Below are positions 9,952 through 18,507 of a stretch of DNA of 64,000 nt, one piece after another. Position 1 is the first letter of the stretch. The number at the start of each line of letters is the position of its first letter. The translations under genes were made by a program, and so were the position numbers. Where the stretch lies: positions 186,001-250,000 of the forward strand of contig JAJDBP010000002.1 in NCBI GenBank assembly GCA_029261295.1. The letters are read 5' to 3'. The notes under the pieces were generated by a model that was not told the DNA's origin, searched no databases, and worked only from the letters and a program-made list of their open reading frames with translations. This DNA is from Nitrospirales bacterium. GTDB taxonomy: Bacteria > Nitrospirota > Nitrospiria > Nitrospirales > UBA8639.

Positions 9952-11259
9952 GTGGATATTCGGGAGAAAATCAAAAATCATTCAGCAATAATTGGTGTTG
10001 TTGGATTGGGTTACGTGGGATTACCTTTGGCAGTTCTGCAAGCCAAGACAGGATTTCATGTTTTGGGGATTGATGAGGTGTCTGCCAAAGTAGAAATGGT
10101 CAACCAAGCTAACAATTATATTTTGGATGTGGATGACGAAGAATTGCGACAGGTTGTTGATCAAAAGCGTTTGGAAGCTACCACCGACTTTTCCGTATTG
10201 CAACAATGCGATATTGTCCTGATCTGTGTCCCAACCCCGCTTACTCGGAATAAAGAACCGGATATTTCAGCTATTGTGAAAGTGCTGGGACATCTTGCTC
10301 AATATGCTCATCCCAATATGTTGGTCGTCTTAGAAAGTACCACGTATCCTGGAACGACAGAGGAAGTTATATTGCCTGCCCTGACGGCAAAGGGTTTTAC
10401 CGCGGGCCAAGATCTGTTTGTGGCTTTTTCGCCAGAACGAGTTGATCCGGGAAATGCAGATTTTAAAACCCACAATACTTTCAAGCTGGTTGGTGGGGTG
10501 ACAGAAGGATGTCAGGAAGTTTCAAAATTATTTTATGAACAATCTATTGTCAAAGTGTTTCCGCTCAGTTCTCCGCGAGTGGCGGAAATGGCCAAAGTGT
10601 TTGAGAATGTCTTTCGATCGGTCAATATTGCGTTGGTGAATGAATTAACCATGCTGTGTGAGCGGATGGATATCAATGTGTATGAGGTGATCGATGCGGC
10701 TGCAACAAAGAATTTTGGTTTTATGCCTTTTTATCCTGGCCCAGGCGTAGGTGGGCATTGCATTCCATTAGATCCGTATTATTTGGCCTGGAAATCTAAG
10801 GAATATGATGTACACACCCGATTTATCGAACTGGCTGGTGAAATTAATGAAAACATGCCATATTTTGTAGTGAACAAGTTGCAACGAGTGTTGAACAATC
10901 TAGGAAAATGTTTACAAGGTTCCACAATTGTGGTTCTTGGTGTGACGTACAAGGCAGATATTGAAGATCCACGTGAATCTCCGGCAACAAAAGTCATGGA
11001 ATTGCTACAAAAACTAGGAGCGAATTTGCAATACGTCGATCCCTATACGCCATCTTTGATGATTGGGGATCAACAATATAAAGCCCATGTTGTGACGAAG
11101 GAATTACTAGAGAAAGGTGCATGTGCGCTAATTTTGACGGCTCATTCTGCTTTTGATTATCAAATGATTGTTGACAATGCGCCTATTGTATTTGATACCA
11201 GAAACGGGACCCGTCAGGTGCAACAGCATCGAGAGAAAATTGTGTTACTTTCGACATAG
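9952..11259 (+). CDS. Nucleotide-sugar dehydrogenase (UDP-GlcNAc/UDP-Glc 6-dehydrogenase family)
   Basis: The enzyme oxidises the C6 hydroxyl of a UDP-sugar to a carboxylate with two NAD, making uronic-acid precursors of surface polysaccharide. The 435-residue protein has the Rossmann fingerprint GLGYVG at 18-23, the central dimerisation domain, and the catalytic cysteine Cys270 in GPGVGGHCIPLDP. The C-terminal UDP-binding domain contains GVTYKADIEDPRESPA. The GGHCIP form and DPYYLAWK resemble the WbpA/TviB branch, which acts on UDP-N-acetylhexosamines, rather than plain UDP-glucose dehydrogenase. The substrate is not certain. GTG 9952 has an excellent SD (AGAGGAGG). No glycosyltransferases are adjacent, so the gene stands alone. 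Confidence 0.92.
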   Translation: MDIREKIKNHSAIIGVVGLGYVGLPLAVLQAKTGFHVLGIDEVSAKVEMVNQANNYILDVDDEELRQVVDQKRLEATTDFSVLQQCDIVLICVPTPLTRNKEPDISAIVKVLGHLAQYAHPNMLVVLESTTYPGTTEEVILPALTAKGFTAGQDLFVAFSPERVDPGNADFKTHNTFKLVGGVTEGCQEVSKLFYEQSIVKVFPLSSPRVAEMAKVFENVFRSVNIALVNELTMLCERMDINVYEVIDAAATKNFGFMPFYPGPGVGGHCIPLDPYYLAWKSKEYDVHTRFIELAGEINENMPYFVVNKLQRVLNNLGKCLQGSTIVVLGVTYKADIEDPRESPATKVMELLQKLGANLQYVDPYTPSLMIGDQQYKAHVVTKELLEKGACALILTAHSAFDYQMIVDNAPIVFDTRNGTRQVQQHREKIVLLST

Positions 11260-11329
11260 GTCGTGGCCTGTGTTATAAGGGTATGTGCGTAGAAGCCATT
11301 CCTTGACAGGTTTCATCCCATTAGGTATA

Positions 11330-11357
11330 AATCCCAGTTCAGGCTGGGATTTTTTAT
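11330..11357 (+). terminator. Rho-independent terminator
   Basis: A perfect 8-base stem AATCCCAG / CTGGGATT (11330-11337 and 11344-11351) with a 6-base loop is followed by a T-rich run. It ends the transcript of the nucleotide-sugar dehydrogenase and isolates the hopanoid block that starts at 11440. Confidence 0.88.
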
Positions 11358-11439
11358 TCTCCATTGCAGTTACTGTTCTTGTAGTCATCCCCCCATTTTT
11401 CAATACTCGGTCTTCGTGAAGGGTTAACGGTTCGAGAAT

Positions 11440-13608
11440 ATGAGATTGCTCAAGCGGTTCATTGTGCGGGTCACAGGAAATCTTTTTGAAGCGGTGATAC
11501 CGAAGCTGCGAAAGCAGCCTGATGCAAAGTCTCAACCTTCCTTAAAACTCGTTTCTCATAATCTTCATCCCGTCGCATCACCCGAAACTATTTCTCAGCG
11601 GAGTGCACATCTTGGCCATATGGAGGCCTTGGAATCAGCTCTTCAAAAAGGGGAGTTATGGTTGTTAGGCAGCCAGAATAGCGAACAGGGATTCTGGGTT
11701 GAGGAATTAGAGGCGGATACAACATTGACTTCAGAATATGTCATGCTCCGTCGGTTTTTGGATTCAGTGGACCCTGCTAGAGAACGAAAGGCGGCCTGTT
11801 ATCTCCTTCAAACACAACTAGAGGATGGGGGATGGCCAATCTTTTCTGGTGGTCCAGCTGATATCAGCGCCACGGTGAAAGCCTATTTTGCATTGAAATT
11901 AGCCGGAGTGTCATCTGACGAACCGGTCATGCAACGAGCCAAGGACCTTATTTTACAAAAAGGCGGAGTGGCTCAAGCCAATGTCTTTACGAAAATTACC
12001 CTAGCCTTATTTGGTCAATATGATTGGCGGGGGATTCCCTGTATGCCCCCGGAGATTTTCCTTGCCCCACAGTGGTTCTATTTTAATCTGTATGCCGTGT
12101 CTTATTGGTCTCGTGCGGTCATTATTCCCCTTTTAATCATTTTCGCACATCGTCCTCTTTGTTCGGTTTCTCGTGAGGAAGGCATTGAAGAGCTCTTTGT
12201 CATACCGTTGGATGAGATAGATTTTTCGGAGGTACCCCCATTACATCGTGATCAGACTTTACTGAGTTGGCGTAATTTCTTCGTGTGGGTGGATAGTCTT
12301 CTTCGTCTTTATGAATCATATCCAATTAAATCGCTGAGAAAAAAAGCTTTAAAAGAGGCTGAGCGTTGGATGATTGAGCATATGGATGGGGACGGGGGAC
12401 TTGGGGCTATTTATCCAGCCATGGCCAATTCTATATTTGCCCTCAGGGCATTAGGATATGCGACGGATCATCCACTTATTCAAAAAGCATTAAGCGAAAT
12501 TGAGCAACTCGAAATTCATTCCAATTCAACAAATACTTCAGTCCCAAGCATGCTGCATTTACAACCTTGCCATTCGCCTGTTTGGGATACGGCCTTAACC
12601 ATGAATGCCCTTATTGAAGGCGGGATGGTACTGACTCATCCTGCATTAAAGAAAGCTGATGCTTGGTTGCGATCTTGTCAATCACAAAAGATTGGTGATT
12701 GGATTGTGTCTTCTCCAAAGGCTAAACCTGGTGGGTGGGGATTTCAATATGAAAATGATTGGTATCCCGATGTGGATGATACAGCTGCTGTCATAACAGC
12801 TATGGCTAAAATTCATCAGGCTGAAACTCCAGATTTTGATGAAATACTTCAACGAGGATTTCAATGGGTATTAGCCATGCAAGGGTCTGATGGAGGTTGG
12901 GGTGCCTACGATAAGGATAATAACAAGCTCATTTTCAATAAAATTCCCTTTGCTGACCATCAGGCTCTGTTAGACCCGAGTACTGCCGACTTAACTGGGC
13001 GCTGTTTGGAGATGTTAGGAGCCATGGGCTATGACCAGTCACATCAAGCTGTGGGCCCAGCGCTTGATTTTTTACGCCGAGAACAAGAACTCAATGGTAG
13101 TTGGTATGGGCGTTGGGGAGTCAATTATATTTATGGGACCTGGTGTGTCCTTTCGGGATTGCGAGCCATTGGAGTAGATATGACAGCTCCCTGGGTTCAA
13201 AATGCTGTATCTTGGCTGGAATCTGTCCAGAATTCTGATGGAGGTTGGGGCGAATCATGCGAGTCATATGCGGACATGGAAAAAGCTGGACAGGGGGAGA
13301 GTGCAGCCTCACAAACCGCCTGGGCTCTTATGGGATTGTTGCAAGCAGGGGAGTCTGATTCTTTGAGTGTTGTGCGCGGGGTCAATTGGCTTATCCGCCA
13401 TCAGCGTGAAGATGGCGTGTGGGATGAACCATTCCATACGGGAACTGGATTTCCTCGCGTTTTTTATCTGCGATATCATGGCTATTTCAAGTACTTCCCC
13501 ATTTGGGCTTTAGGCATGTATCGAAATGTGAAAATAACCGGAGAAGCCAAAGCCGATCATTTGCGTAAAGTGGCCCAGGCTTCCCGTCGGCAGCGAAGAG
13601 TAGGGTGA
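11440..13608 (+). CDS. shc: Squalene-hopene cyclase
   Basis: The enzyme cyclises squalene to hopene in a single cationic cascade on the membrane surface, giving the pentacyclic core of hopanoids. The 722-residue protein has the alpha/alpha-barrel fold with several QW motifs (for example QDGGWG/QGSDGGWGAYD and QNSDGGWGES). The protonating DxDD motif is DVDD at residues 444-447, with Asp446 equivalent to the catalytic central aspartate. An extra N-terminal stretch of about 50 residues precedes the first repeat. A hydrophobic insert near residues 200-240 is the usual membrane-dipping region. It starts after a terminator and leads a run of lipid genes. Squalene-forming genes (hpnCDE) are not in the window. 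Confidence 0.96.
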   Translation: MRLLKRFIVRVTGNLFEAVIPKLRKQPDAKSQPSLKLVSHNLHPVASPETISQRSAHLGHMEALESALQKGELWLLGSQNSEQGFWVEELEADTTLTSEYVMLRRFLDSVDPARERKAACYLLQTQLEDGGWPIFSGGPADISATVKAYFALKLAGVSSDEPVMQRAKDLILQKGGVAQANVFTKITLALFGQYDWRGIPCMPPEIFLAPQWFYFNLYAVSYWSRAVIIPLLIIFAHRPLCSVSREEGIEELFVIPLDEIDFSEVPPLHRDQTLLSWRNFFVWVDSLLRLYESYPIKSLRKKALKEAERWMIEHMDGDGGLGAIYPAMANSIFALRALGYATDHPLIQKALSEIEQLEIHSNSTNTSVPSMLHLQPCHSPVWDTALTMNALIEGGMVLTHPALKKADAWLRSCQSQKIGDWIVSSPKAKPGGWGFQYENDWYPDVDDTAAVITAMAKIHQAETPDFDEILQRGFQWVLAMQGSDGGWGAYDKDNNKLIFNKIPFADHQALLDPSTADLTGRCLEMLGAMGYDQSHQAVGPALDFLRREQELNGSWYGRWGVNYIYGTWCVLSGLRAIGVDMTAPWVQNAVSWLESVQNSDGGWGESCESYADMEKAGQGESAASQTAWALMGLLQAGESDSLSVVRGVNWLIRHQREDGVWDEPFHTGTGFPRVFYLRYHGYFKYFPIWALGMYRNVKITGEAKADHLRKVAQASRRQRRVG

Positions 13609-13663
13609 GTGGTGCTACACAGTCTTCCGTTTTCCATCAAGTAACGACGGCAGGAGTCAAATC

Positions 13664-14461
13664 CTGACCAGAATCGCGATAGTGGCGGCAACAAGAATAG
13701 AGTTTCAAGCCGTTGCACGTGCACTTCAATTAGTCCATCCCGTTTCAACATATGGTTGTCGAGCAGTCTCCAGTAATGGACAAGGCCTACATGTTCTCCT
13801 TATTCAGTCAGGAATTGGGCCTGAAAAAGCCCAAACAATTGCGTCTCAGATTCTTACGGACTCCTTTTGGGATGTCGTTATCTCTACGGGATTTGCTGGG
13901 GATCTCCAGGCAGAATCAATAGGTTCGGTACTTATTGGGCAGGAAGTATTTTTTGACCAATCTCTCGCCTCACCTCTCTCCAAAAATCTACAATTAATCT
14001 CGTGTCATCCAGATTGGGTCAAAATAGCTTTGAGCGTGAGTGGGACGAAAGGGGCGCCGGTGCTACGAACAGGAAGATTTGTGAGTGTGGATCGTGTACT
14101 TACTCATTCGGTCGACAAAGCAAAGTTACATGAACGAACAGGAGCAGTGGCTGTTGATATGGAGAGTGCCGCTATCGGAGATGTTGCGGAAAAGCATGAA
14201 GTCCCCTTTCTGATAATTCGGACGATTTCTGATGGCGCCAAGGATGATTTGCCTGTAGACTTTAATCTATTTTTAAAACCATCTGGATGGTTTTCGGGAA
14301 TTTTGCACCTTATGTCTACACCGACCTCCTGGAAGGCTCTCTTTATTCTCTACCGGCATTCGAAGTACGCGTCGTTGGAACTGACACGATATTTTGAGAA
14401 GTTTTTCTCAACGGTTTCAGAGCTCACAATGTCGTCAATTCCTGAATCGAGGAAGGCTTAG
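13664..14461 (+). CDS. hpnG: HpnG-like hopanoid-associated nucleoside phosphorylase
   Basis: This is a member of the purine nucleoside phosphorylase/MTA nucleosidase family (STGFAGDL, VDMESAAIGDVA, IRTISDGAKDDLP). In hopanoid loci such proteins remove adenine from adenosylhopane to give a ribosyl intermediate. The adjacent shc and nearby hpnH support that role. The frame is open from the shc stop but contains no ATG, GTG or TTG until GTG 13682, which would cut into the first beta strand (TRIAIVAAT). A good SD (AGGAG, 13652-13656) lies seven bases before an in-frame CTG at 13664, so a rare CTG start is proposed here. With GTG 13682 the protein has 259 residues. Confidence 0.85.
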   Translation: MTRIAIVAATRIEFQAVARALQLVHPVSTYGCRAVSSNGQGLHVLLIQSGIGPEKAQTIASQILTDSFWDVVISTGFAGDLQAESIGSVLIGQEVFFDQSLASPLSKNLQLISCHPDWVKIALSVSGTKGAPVLRTGRFVSVDRVLTHSVDKAKLHERTGAVAVDMESAAIGDVAEKHEVPFLIIRTISDGAKDDLPVDFNLFLKPSGWFSGILHLMSTPTSWKALFILYRHSKYASLELTRYFEKFFSTVSELTMSSIPESRKA

Positions 14462-14464
14462 TCA

Positions 14465-15232
14465 ATGAATGTCATTCAAAATCTTGGGGCTCGAGTTATT
14501 GCCCAGATTGAAGAAATGGGTGCCATGCTTTTGTTTTTGTTACGGTCGTTTGGATGGTTATTTCGTCCACCATTTCGGTTATATCAAATTACCAAGCAAA
14601 TGCATTTTGTCGGGTATAAATCAACCTTTGTTGTCATTCTGACTGCGCTTTTTACAGGGATGGTGCTCGCTCTTCAAGGGTATTATTCCTTGAGGAAATT
14701 CGGTTCTGAAGGGCTTCTTGGTTCTGCTGTGGCCTTAAGTATGATTCGCGAACTTGGGCCCGTGTTGGCGGCATTAATGGTGACTGCCAGAGCAGGATCT
14801 GCCATGACCGCCGAAATCGGAATTATGCGTATAACAGAACAAATTGACGCTTTGGAGACCATGGCCATAAATTCTCTTCAATACTTAATCACCCCCAAAA
14901 TGGTGGCATCCCTGATTTGTGTTCCACTCTTAGTCGCTCTGTTTGATGTTGTTGGGATTGGGGGAGGCTACGTGGTAGGAGTAAAGTTATTGGGAGTCAG
15001 TGGGGGGTCGTACTGGAGTTCCATTGAATCCGCGGTAGAATGGAAGGATGTTTATGGAGGAATGTTAAAGTCCCTTAGTTTTGGGCTCATCATCAGTTGG
15101 GTCTGTTGTTATAAAGGGTACTACACAAAAATGAGTTCAGAAGGATTGGGTAAAGCCACGACGGAGTCCGTTGTTTTAGCCTCGGTGCTTATTTTGGTGT
15201 GGGATTACTTTTTAACTTCGGTTCTCTTGTAA
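14465..15232 (+). CDS. mlaE: MlaE-family lipid ABC transporter permease
   Basis: The 255-residue integral membrane protein belongs to the MlaE/YrbE permease family, which forms the inner-membrane dimer of lipid transporters between inner and outer membranes. It has about five to six hydrophobic segments. The family-typical region is GPVLAALMVTARAGSAMTAEIG followed by RITEQIDALETMAINSLQYLITPK, which contains the conserved coupling helix that contacts the ATPase. It starts three bases after hpnG and is followed by mlaF, mlaD and mlaC, so all four core parts of the transporter lie together in order. In this setting its cargo may include hopanoids as well as phospholipids, which is inference. Confidence 0.94.
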   Translation: MNVIQNLGARVIAQIEEMGAMLLFLLRSFGWLFRPPFRLYQITKQMHFVGYKSTFVVILTALFTGMVLALQGYYSLRKFGSEGLLGSAVALSMIRELGPVLAALMVTARAGSAMTAEIGIMRITEQIDALETMAINSLQYLITPKMVASLICVPLLVALFDVVGIGGGYVVGVKLLGVSGGSYWSSIESAVEWKDVYGGMLKSLSFGLIISWVCCYKGYYTKMSSEGLGKATTESVVLASVLILVWDYFLTSVLL

Positions 15233-15249
15233 AGGGTATTTATTTCCTC

Positions 15250-16005
15250 ATGGAGCCATCGATAGTAATTCAGTTAAAAGGCGTTGAAAAAACGCTTGGG
15301 GGGCAACCTGTTCTCCGAGGAGTGGATTTAGGCATTCCTAAGGGGGATATTACGACGATTATTGGTCCGAGTGGCGAAGGGAAAAGTGTGTTGTTAAAAC
15401 ACATGATTGGTTTAATGAGGCCAGATCGAGGCCAAGTGTTGGTTGATGGCCAGAATATTACCAATATTCCCGATCAAGCATTAAATGAAATTCGAAAAAA
15501 GTTTGCCATGTTATTTCAGTCAGCTGCTCTATTTGATTCCATGAATGTTTTTGAAAATGTCGCATTCCCATTGAGAGAGAAACGCTTAGTTTCCGAGTCC
15601 GATATCCACCGATATGTTCCGGAAATGTTGGAGCGGGTTGGGTTAAAGGAAATGGGGCATAAGTTTCCTGCAGAACTGAGTGGTGGGATGAAAAAGCGAG
15701 TAGGGTTAGCCCGGGCGTTAGTCATGGGGCCAGAAATTATTTTATTTGATGAACCCACTACCGGTTTAGACCCACTCATGGCCCATGCTATTCATGACCT
15801 GATCTTGACGATGCATAAAACGTTTGGCTTTACTGCGATCATGGTTAGCCATGAAATTCCTAAAATTTTTCCGATCTCTGATTGGGTGGCTATGTTAAAG
15901 AATGGAAAAGTTCTTGCGATGGAGCGTTCAGCCGAATTTCAACGGCTATCAGACCCCTTAGTTCAGGAATTTATTTCTGTTCCAGGTTCCATGGCTGCCT
16001 CATAA
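15250..16005 (+). CDS. mlaF: MlaF-family ABC transporter ATPase
   Basis: This is the ATPase that powers the MlaE permease. From ATG 15250 it has 251 residues. Walker A is GPSGEGKS at 39-46, the signature is LSGGMKKRVGLARAL, and Walker B is IILFDEPTTGLDP followed by the switch histidine in VSHE. The LSGGM and GxGKS forms with glutamate in Walker A are usual for the Mla subfamily. The frame is open 17 codons upstream and overlaps mlaE, but the shorter start matches family members. The C-terminal end (SDPLVQEFISV) is characteristic of MlaF proteins. Confidence 0.94.
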   Translation: MEPSIVIQLKGVEKTLGGQPVLRGVDLGIPKGDITTIIGPSGEGKSVLLKHMIGLMRPDRGQVLVDGQNITNIPDQALNEIRKKFAMLFQSAALFDSMNVFENVAFPLREKRLVSESDIHRYVPEMLERVGLKEMGHKFPAELSGGMKKRVGLARALVMGPEIILFDEPTTGLDPLMAHAIHDLILTMHKTFGFTAIMVSHEIPKIFPISDWVAMLKNGKVLAMERSAEFQRLSDPLVQEFISVPGSMAAS

Positions 16006-16069
16006 AGCGGAAAATATTATATCATAAGATTGTTCTTAGGTAGTTGATCCTTTTTTCGAGGAGTTGTGA

Positions 16070-16105
16070 ATGACCAAACCCTTTCCTTGGCAGGTGATGT
16101 TATGA
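16070..16105 (+). CDS. Possible 11-residue leader peptide overlapping mlaD
   Basis: ATG 16070 has the best-placed SD in this gap (GAGGAG at 16058-16063, six bases away). It opens an 11-codon frame MTKPFPWQVML that ends in TGA overlapping the mlaD ATG as ATGA. This is the arrangement expected of a translationally coupled leader. It may equally be chance, with mlaD starting at GTG 16066. Confidence 0.25.
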   Translation: MTKPFPWQVML

Positions 16106-16548
16106 CGGATCGTGGAAAATTAGAGTTTGTGGTAGGAGTGTTTGTGCTTGTTGGAATTCTTTGTTTAGGATATCTAGCCATTAAATTGGGGAAATTAGAG
16201 CTTGTCGGCGGAGACTATTATGAGCTTACTGCTGACTTTTCGTCGAGTTCTGGATTAAAGAAAGGGGCTTCGGTGGAAATTGCCGGCGTCGCGGTTGGTC
16301 GAGTAAAGTCTATTAATCTAAAAGAGGATCAAGCTCAAGTGGTGTTGGCCATAGAACATGGGATTACTGTATACAATGATGCGATTGCGTCTATTAAAAC
16401 TCGAGGTATTATTGGAGAGAAATTTATGGGGCTTTCTCCCGGTGGGGCTGGTGAACCGCTATCTAAGGGGGGCACAATTATTGATACGGAATCGGGGATA
16501 GATCTTGAGCAAGTTATCAGTCAATTTATCCATGGTAATGTGGAATAA
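16102..16548 (+). CDS. mlaD: MlaD-family MCE-domain lipid-binding protein
   Basis: MlaD anchors in the inner membrane with one N-terminal helix and exposes an MCE domain that forms a hexameric lipid pore with the MlaE/F core. The helix is LEFVVGVFVLVGILCLGYLAI. The MCE domain follows with SSGLKKGASVEIAGVAVG and IKTRGIIGEKFMGLSPGG. From ATG 16102 it has 148 residues, near the usual 150-180. The SD AGGTGA is four bases ahead. An in-frame GTG at 16066 adds 12 residues but lies only two bases from its SD. An 11-codon reading frame (16070-16105) overlaps this ATG and may couple translation. Confidence 0.92.
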   Translation: MTDRGKLEFVVGVFVLVGILCLGYLAIKLGKLELVGGDYYELTADFSSSSGLKKGASVEIAGVAVGRVKSINLKEDQAQVVLAIEHGITVYNDAIASIKTRGIIGEKFMGLSPGGAGEPLSKGGTIIDTESGIDLEQVISQFIHGNVE

Positions 16549-16578
16549 TACATTTTATTCTTTGCAAGTGGAGGGGTT

Positions 16579-17265
16579 ATGCCAACAATCAGATTTGGGT
16601 GGCACAGAATTCTTACAATGACTGGACTAAGGTTGAGTCCGTTACCGCCAATGGGGAATTTTCCTCAATTCTTTCCGATTTTGGCTTGGGTCGTGTTCTC
16701 CCTTTTATGCGTGTCGTTGGCATGGGGAGCTGGTGCACCAACCGAAGCTGTGAGGGAGACGATTAACCAGGTCTTTTCCGTCCTTTCAAATGAAGGTTTA
16801 AAGGATTCTTCCCGATCTGAGGAGCGTCGGGAGAAATTAGAAGCCATTATTGGACAACGGTTTGATTATGAAGAAATGGCAAAACGTACCCTGGCGGCTA
16901 AATGGAAGAAGTTGACGGCCCAACAACAAGAAGAATTTGTTGGATTATTTCAGCAATTTTTATCCAAATCCTATGCTGGGAATATTGATGGATACTCCGG
17001 GGAACAGGTGGAATACCTGAAGGAGCGGTTAAAAGGGAATTTTGCTGAAGTCCAGACAAAGGTTGTGTCGCCAAAAGTACAAATCCCTTTGGATTATCGT
17101 CTTCTCAAAAAAAACGAGAAGTGGGGTGTCTATGATGTGATCATTGATGGCGTCAGTCTGACAAAAAATTATCGAGGGCAATTCTCTCGAATAATCAAAT
17201 CTTCATCATTCGATGGGTTACTCGACAAGCTTCGCTCGAAGACAGACTTGGCCACTTCATCCTAG
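16579..17265 (+). CDS. mlaC: MlaC-family periplasmic lipid-carrier protein
   Basis: MlaC (Ttg2D/tolerance family, PF05494) shuttles lipid through the periplasm between the MlaFED complex and the outer membrane. The 228-residue precursor has a long N-terminal region with a hydrophobic signal segment near residues 32-50 ending in AWGAGA. The carrier domain follows: IGQRFDYEEMAKRTLAAKWKKL, QQFLSKSYAGNI and the C-terminal VYDVIIDGVSLTKNYRGQF motif typical of the family. The SD GGAGG supports ATG 16579. It is 30 bases after mlaD and 11 before the Omp85-like gene, so a dedicated outer-membrane partner may be encoded next to it. Confidence 0.92.
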   Translation: MPTIRFGWHRILTMTGLRLSPLPPMGNFPQFFPILAWVVFSLLCVSLAWGAGAPTEAVRETINQVFSVLSNEGLKDSSRSEERREKLEAIIGQRFDYEEMAKRTLAAKWKKLTAQQQEEFVGLFQQFLSKSYAGNIDGYSGEQVEYLKERLKGNFAEVQTKVVSPKVQIPLDYRLLKKNEKWGVYDVIIDGVSLTKNYRGQFSRIIKSSSFDGLLDKLRSKTDLATSS

Positions 17266-17276
17266 GGACCCATTAA

Positions 17277-18485
17277 ATGGTGCCTTTCCGTGTTTCGCGC
17301 TGGGCCGCGACGGTCTGTCTTGCTTTCTTAGGCAGTCTCATCCCCTTTTCTGTCTTTGCTGAAAAATCTTTCTTTGTTGTCCCTGCTATTTCAACCTCAA
17401 AAAACGACGGGCGAGATTTTGGGATTATTGTTCCTATCCTAGATTCAGATGATGAGGGAAACCTTCGGTCTGTCTTTGCTCCTCTATTGATTCATAATTC
17501 TTTTCTGGGTGTTCGTGGGACCCTCAACTACTTTCAATACTGGTCAGGGGGAAGGCAATGGGAAGCTGTAGGGTCATATACGGAAGAAATCGAACGAAAA
17601 TTTAAGCTTCGTTATAAAGACCCAGGTTTTATAGAAGGGCTGTTTTTTATTGATATTGGGGCACAGTTTTTCAAAAACGCGACAAAACGATTTTTTGGGA
17701 TTGGCCAAATTACCCCAGAATCAAATGAAACAAATTATACGGGACGAGAGATACAGGTTCATTGGAATTTTGGGGTGCATCTCAACGATGTCACAAGATT
17801 ATCTGTCAATCAACGATTCCGTGATGTCGAAATTCAGCTGGGGGGAGTAGATGATGAGCCATTTACTAGAGACCGATTTCCCCATACTGCAGGAATTAAC
17901 GGAGCTACCATATTGGCTCATCGCTTAGTCTTTCAATATGACTCCCGTGATAATCTCACGGCACCAACCGCAGGAACCCGAGTCGAAGCCTTTAGTGAAG
18001 TAGCACAAAATTTCGATCGTCGAAAGATAGACGATCAACTCTATTTTCGATACGGTTTTGATGCCCGTCAGTTTTTCCCCAGTCCGTCGAAACGCTATAT
18101 TTTTCTCATTCGAGGCCGATTGCAATTGAGTTTTGGAGATGGGATTCCGTTTTTTGAACAAAGTTCTTTGGGGGGGGAGAATAATCTTCGAGGCTATGGA
18201 AGGGATCGATTCATTGACAAGCATATGGTCGTGGTTAATGTTGAGGAGCGAGTTCATCTGTTTCAAATAAAAATGTTTAATGTCCATGTTGAATTTGAAG
18301 CGGTACCTTTTGTTGATATGGGGCGGACTTACAGAAATTTCTCTTATCGTCAATTTAATGAATGGGAAGTGTCCCCGGGTATGGGATTTCGTGGAATCGT
18401 GCGACCGAATTTGGTCAGTCGGGTAGATTGGGGTTATAGCCGAGAAGGAGGAGCTGTCTTTGCCGGGTTGGATTATCCATTCTGA
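17277..18485 (+). CDS. Omp85/BamA-type outer-membrane beta-barrel protein lacking POTRA domains
   Basis: The 402-residue precursor has a signal peptide (cut likely after VFA, about residue 28) and then alternating amphipathic strands across its full length. The C-terminal part carries the Omp85 signature SSLGGENNLRGYGRDRF and ends in an aromatic residue (LDYPF), as outer-membrane barrels do. No POTRA domain is seen between signal and barrel, so it is closer to the 'surface antigen D15' short forms than to BamA. It lies 11 bases after mlaC. It could therefore be the outer-membrane terminus of this Mla-like route, taking the place of MlaA. That role is inference. Confidence 0.85.
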   Translation: MVPFRVSRWAATVCLAFLGSLIPFSVFAEKSFFVVPAISTSKNDGRDFGIIVPILDSDDEGNLRSVFAPLLIHNSFLGVRGTLNYFQYWSGGRQWEAVGSYTEEIERKFKLRYKDPGFIEGLFFIDIGAQFFKNATKRFFGIGQITPESNETNYTGREIQVHWNFGVHLNDVTRLSVNQRFRDVEIQLGGVDDEPFTRDRFPHTAGINGATILAHRLVFQYDSRDNLTAPTAGTRVEAFSEVAQNFDRRKIDDQLYFRYGFDARQFFPSPSKRYIFLIRGRLQLSFGDGIPFFEQSSLGGENNLRGYGRDRFIDKHMVVVNVEERVHLFQIKMFNVHVEFEAVPFVDMGRTYRNFSYRQFNEWEVSPGMGFRGIVRPNLVSRVDWGYSREGGAVFAGLDYPF

Positions 18486-18507
18486 TTCTTTAGGAAATTG
18501 GAGAGCA

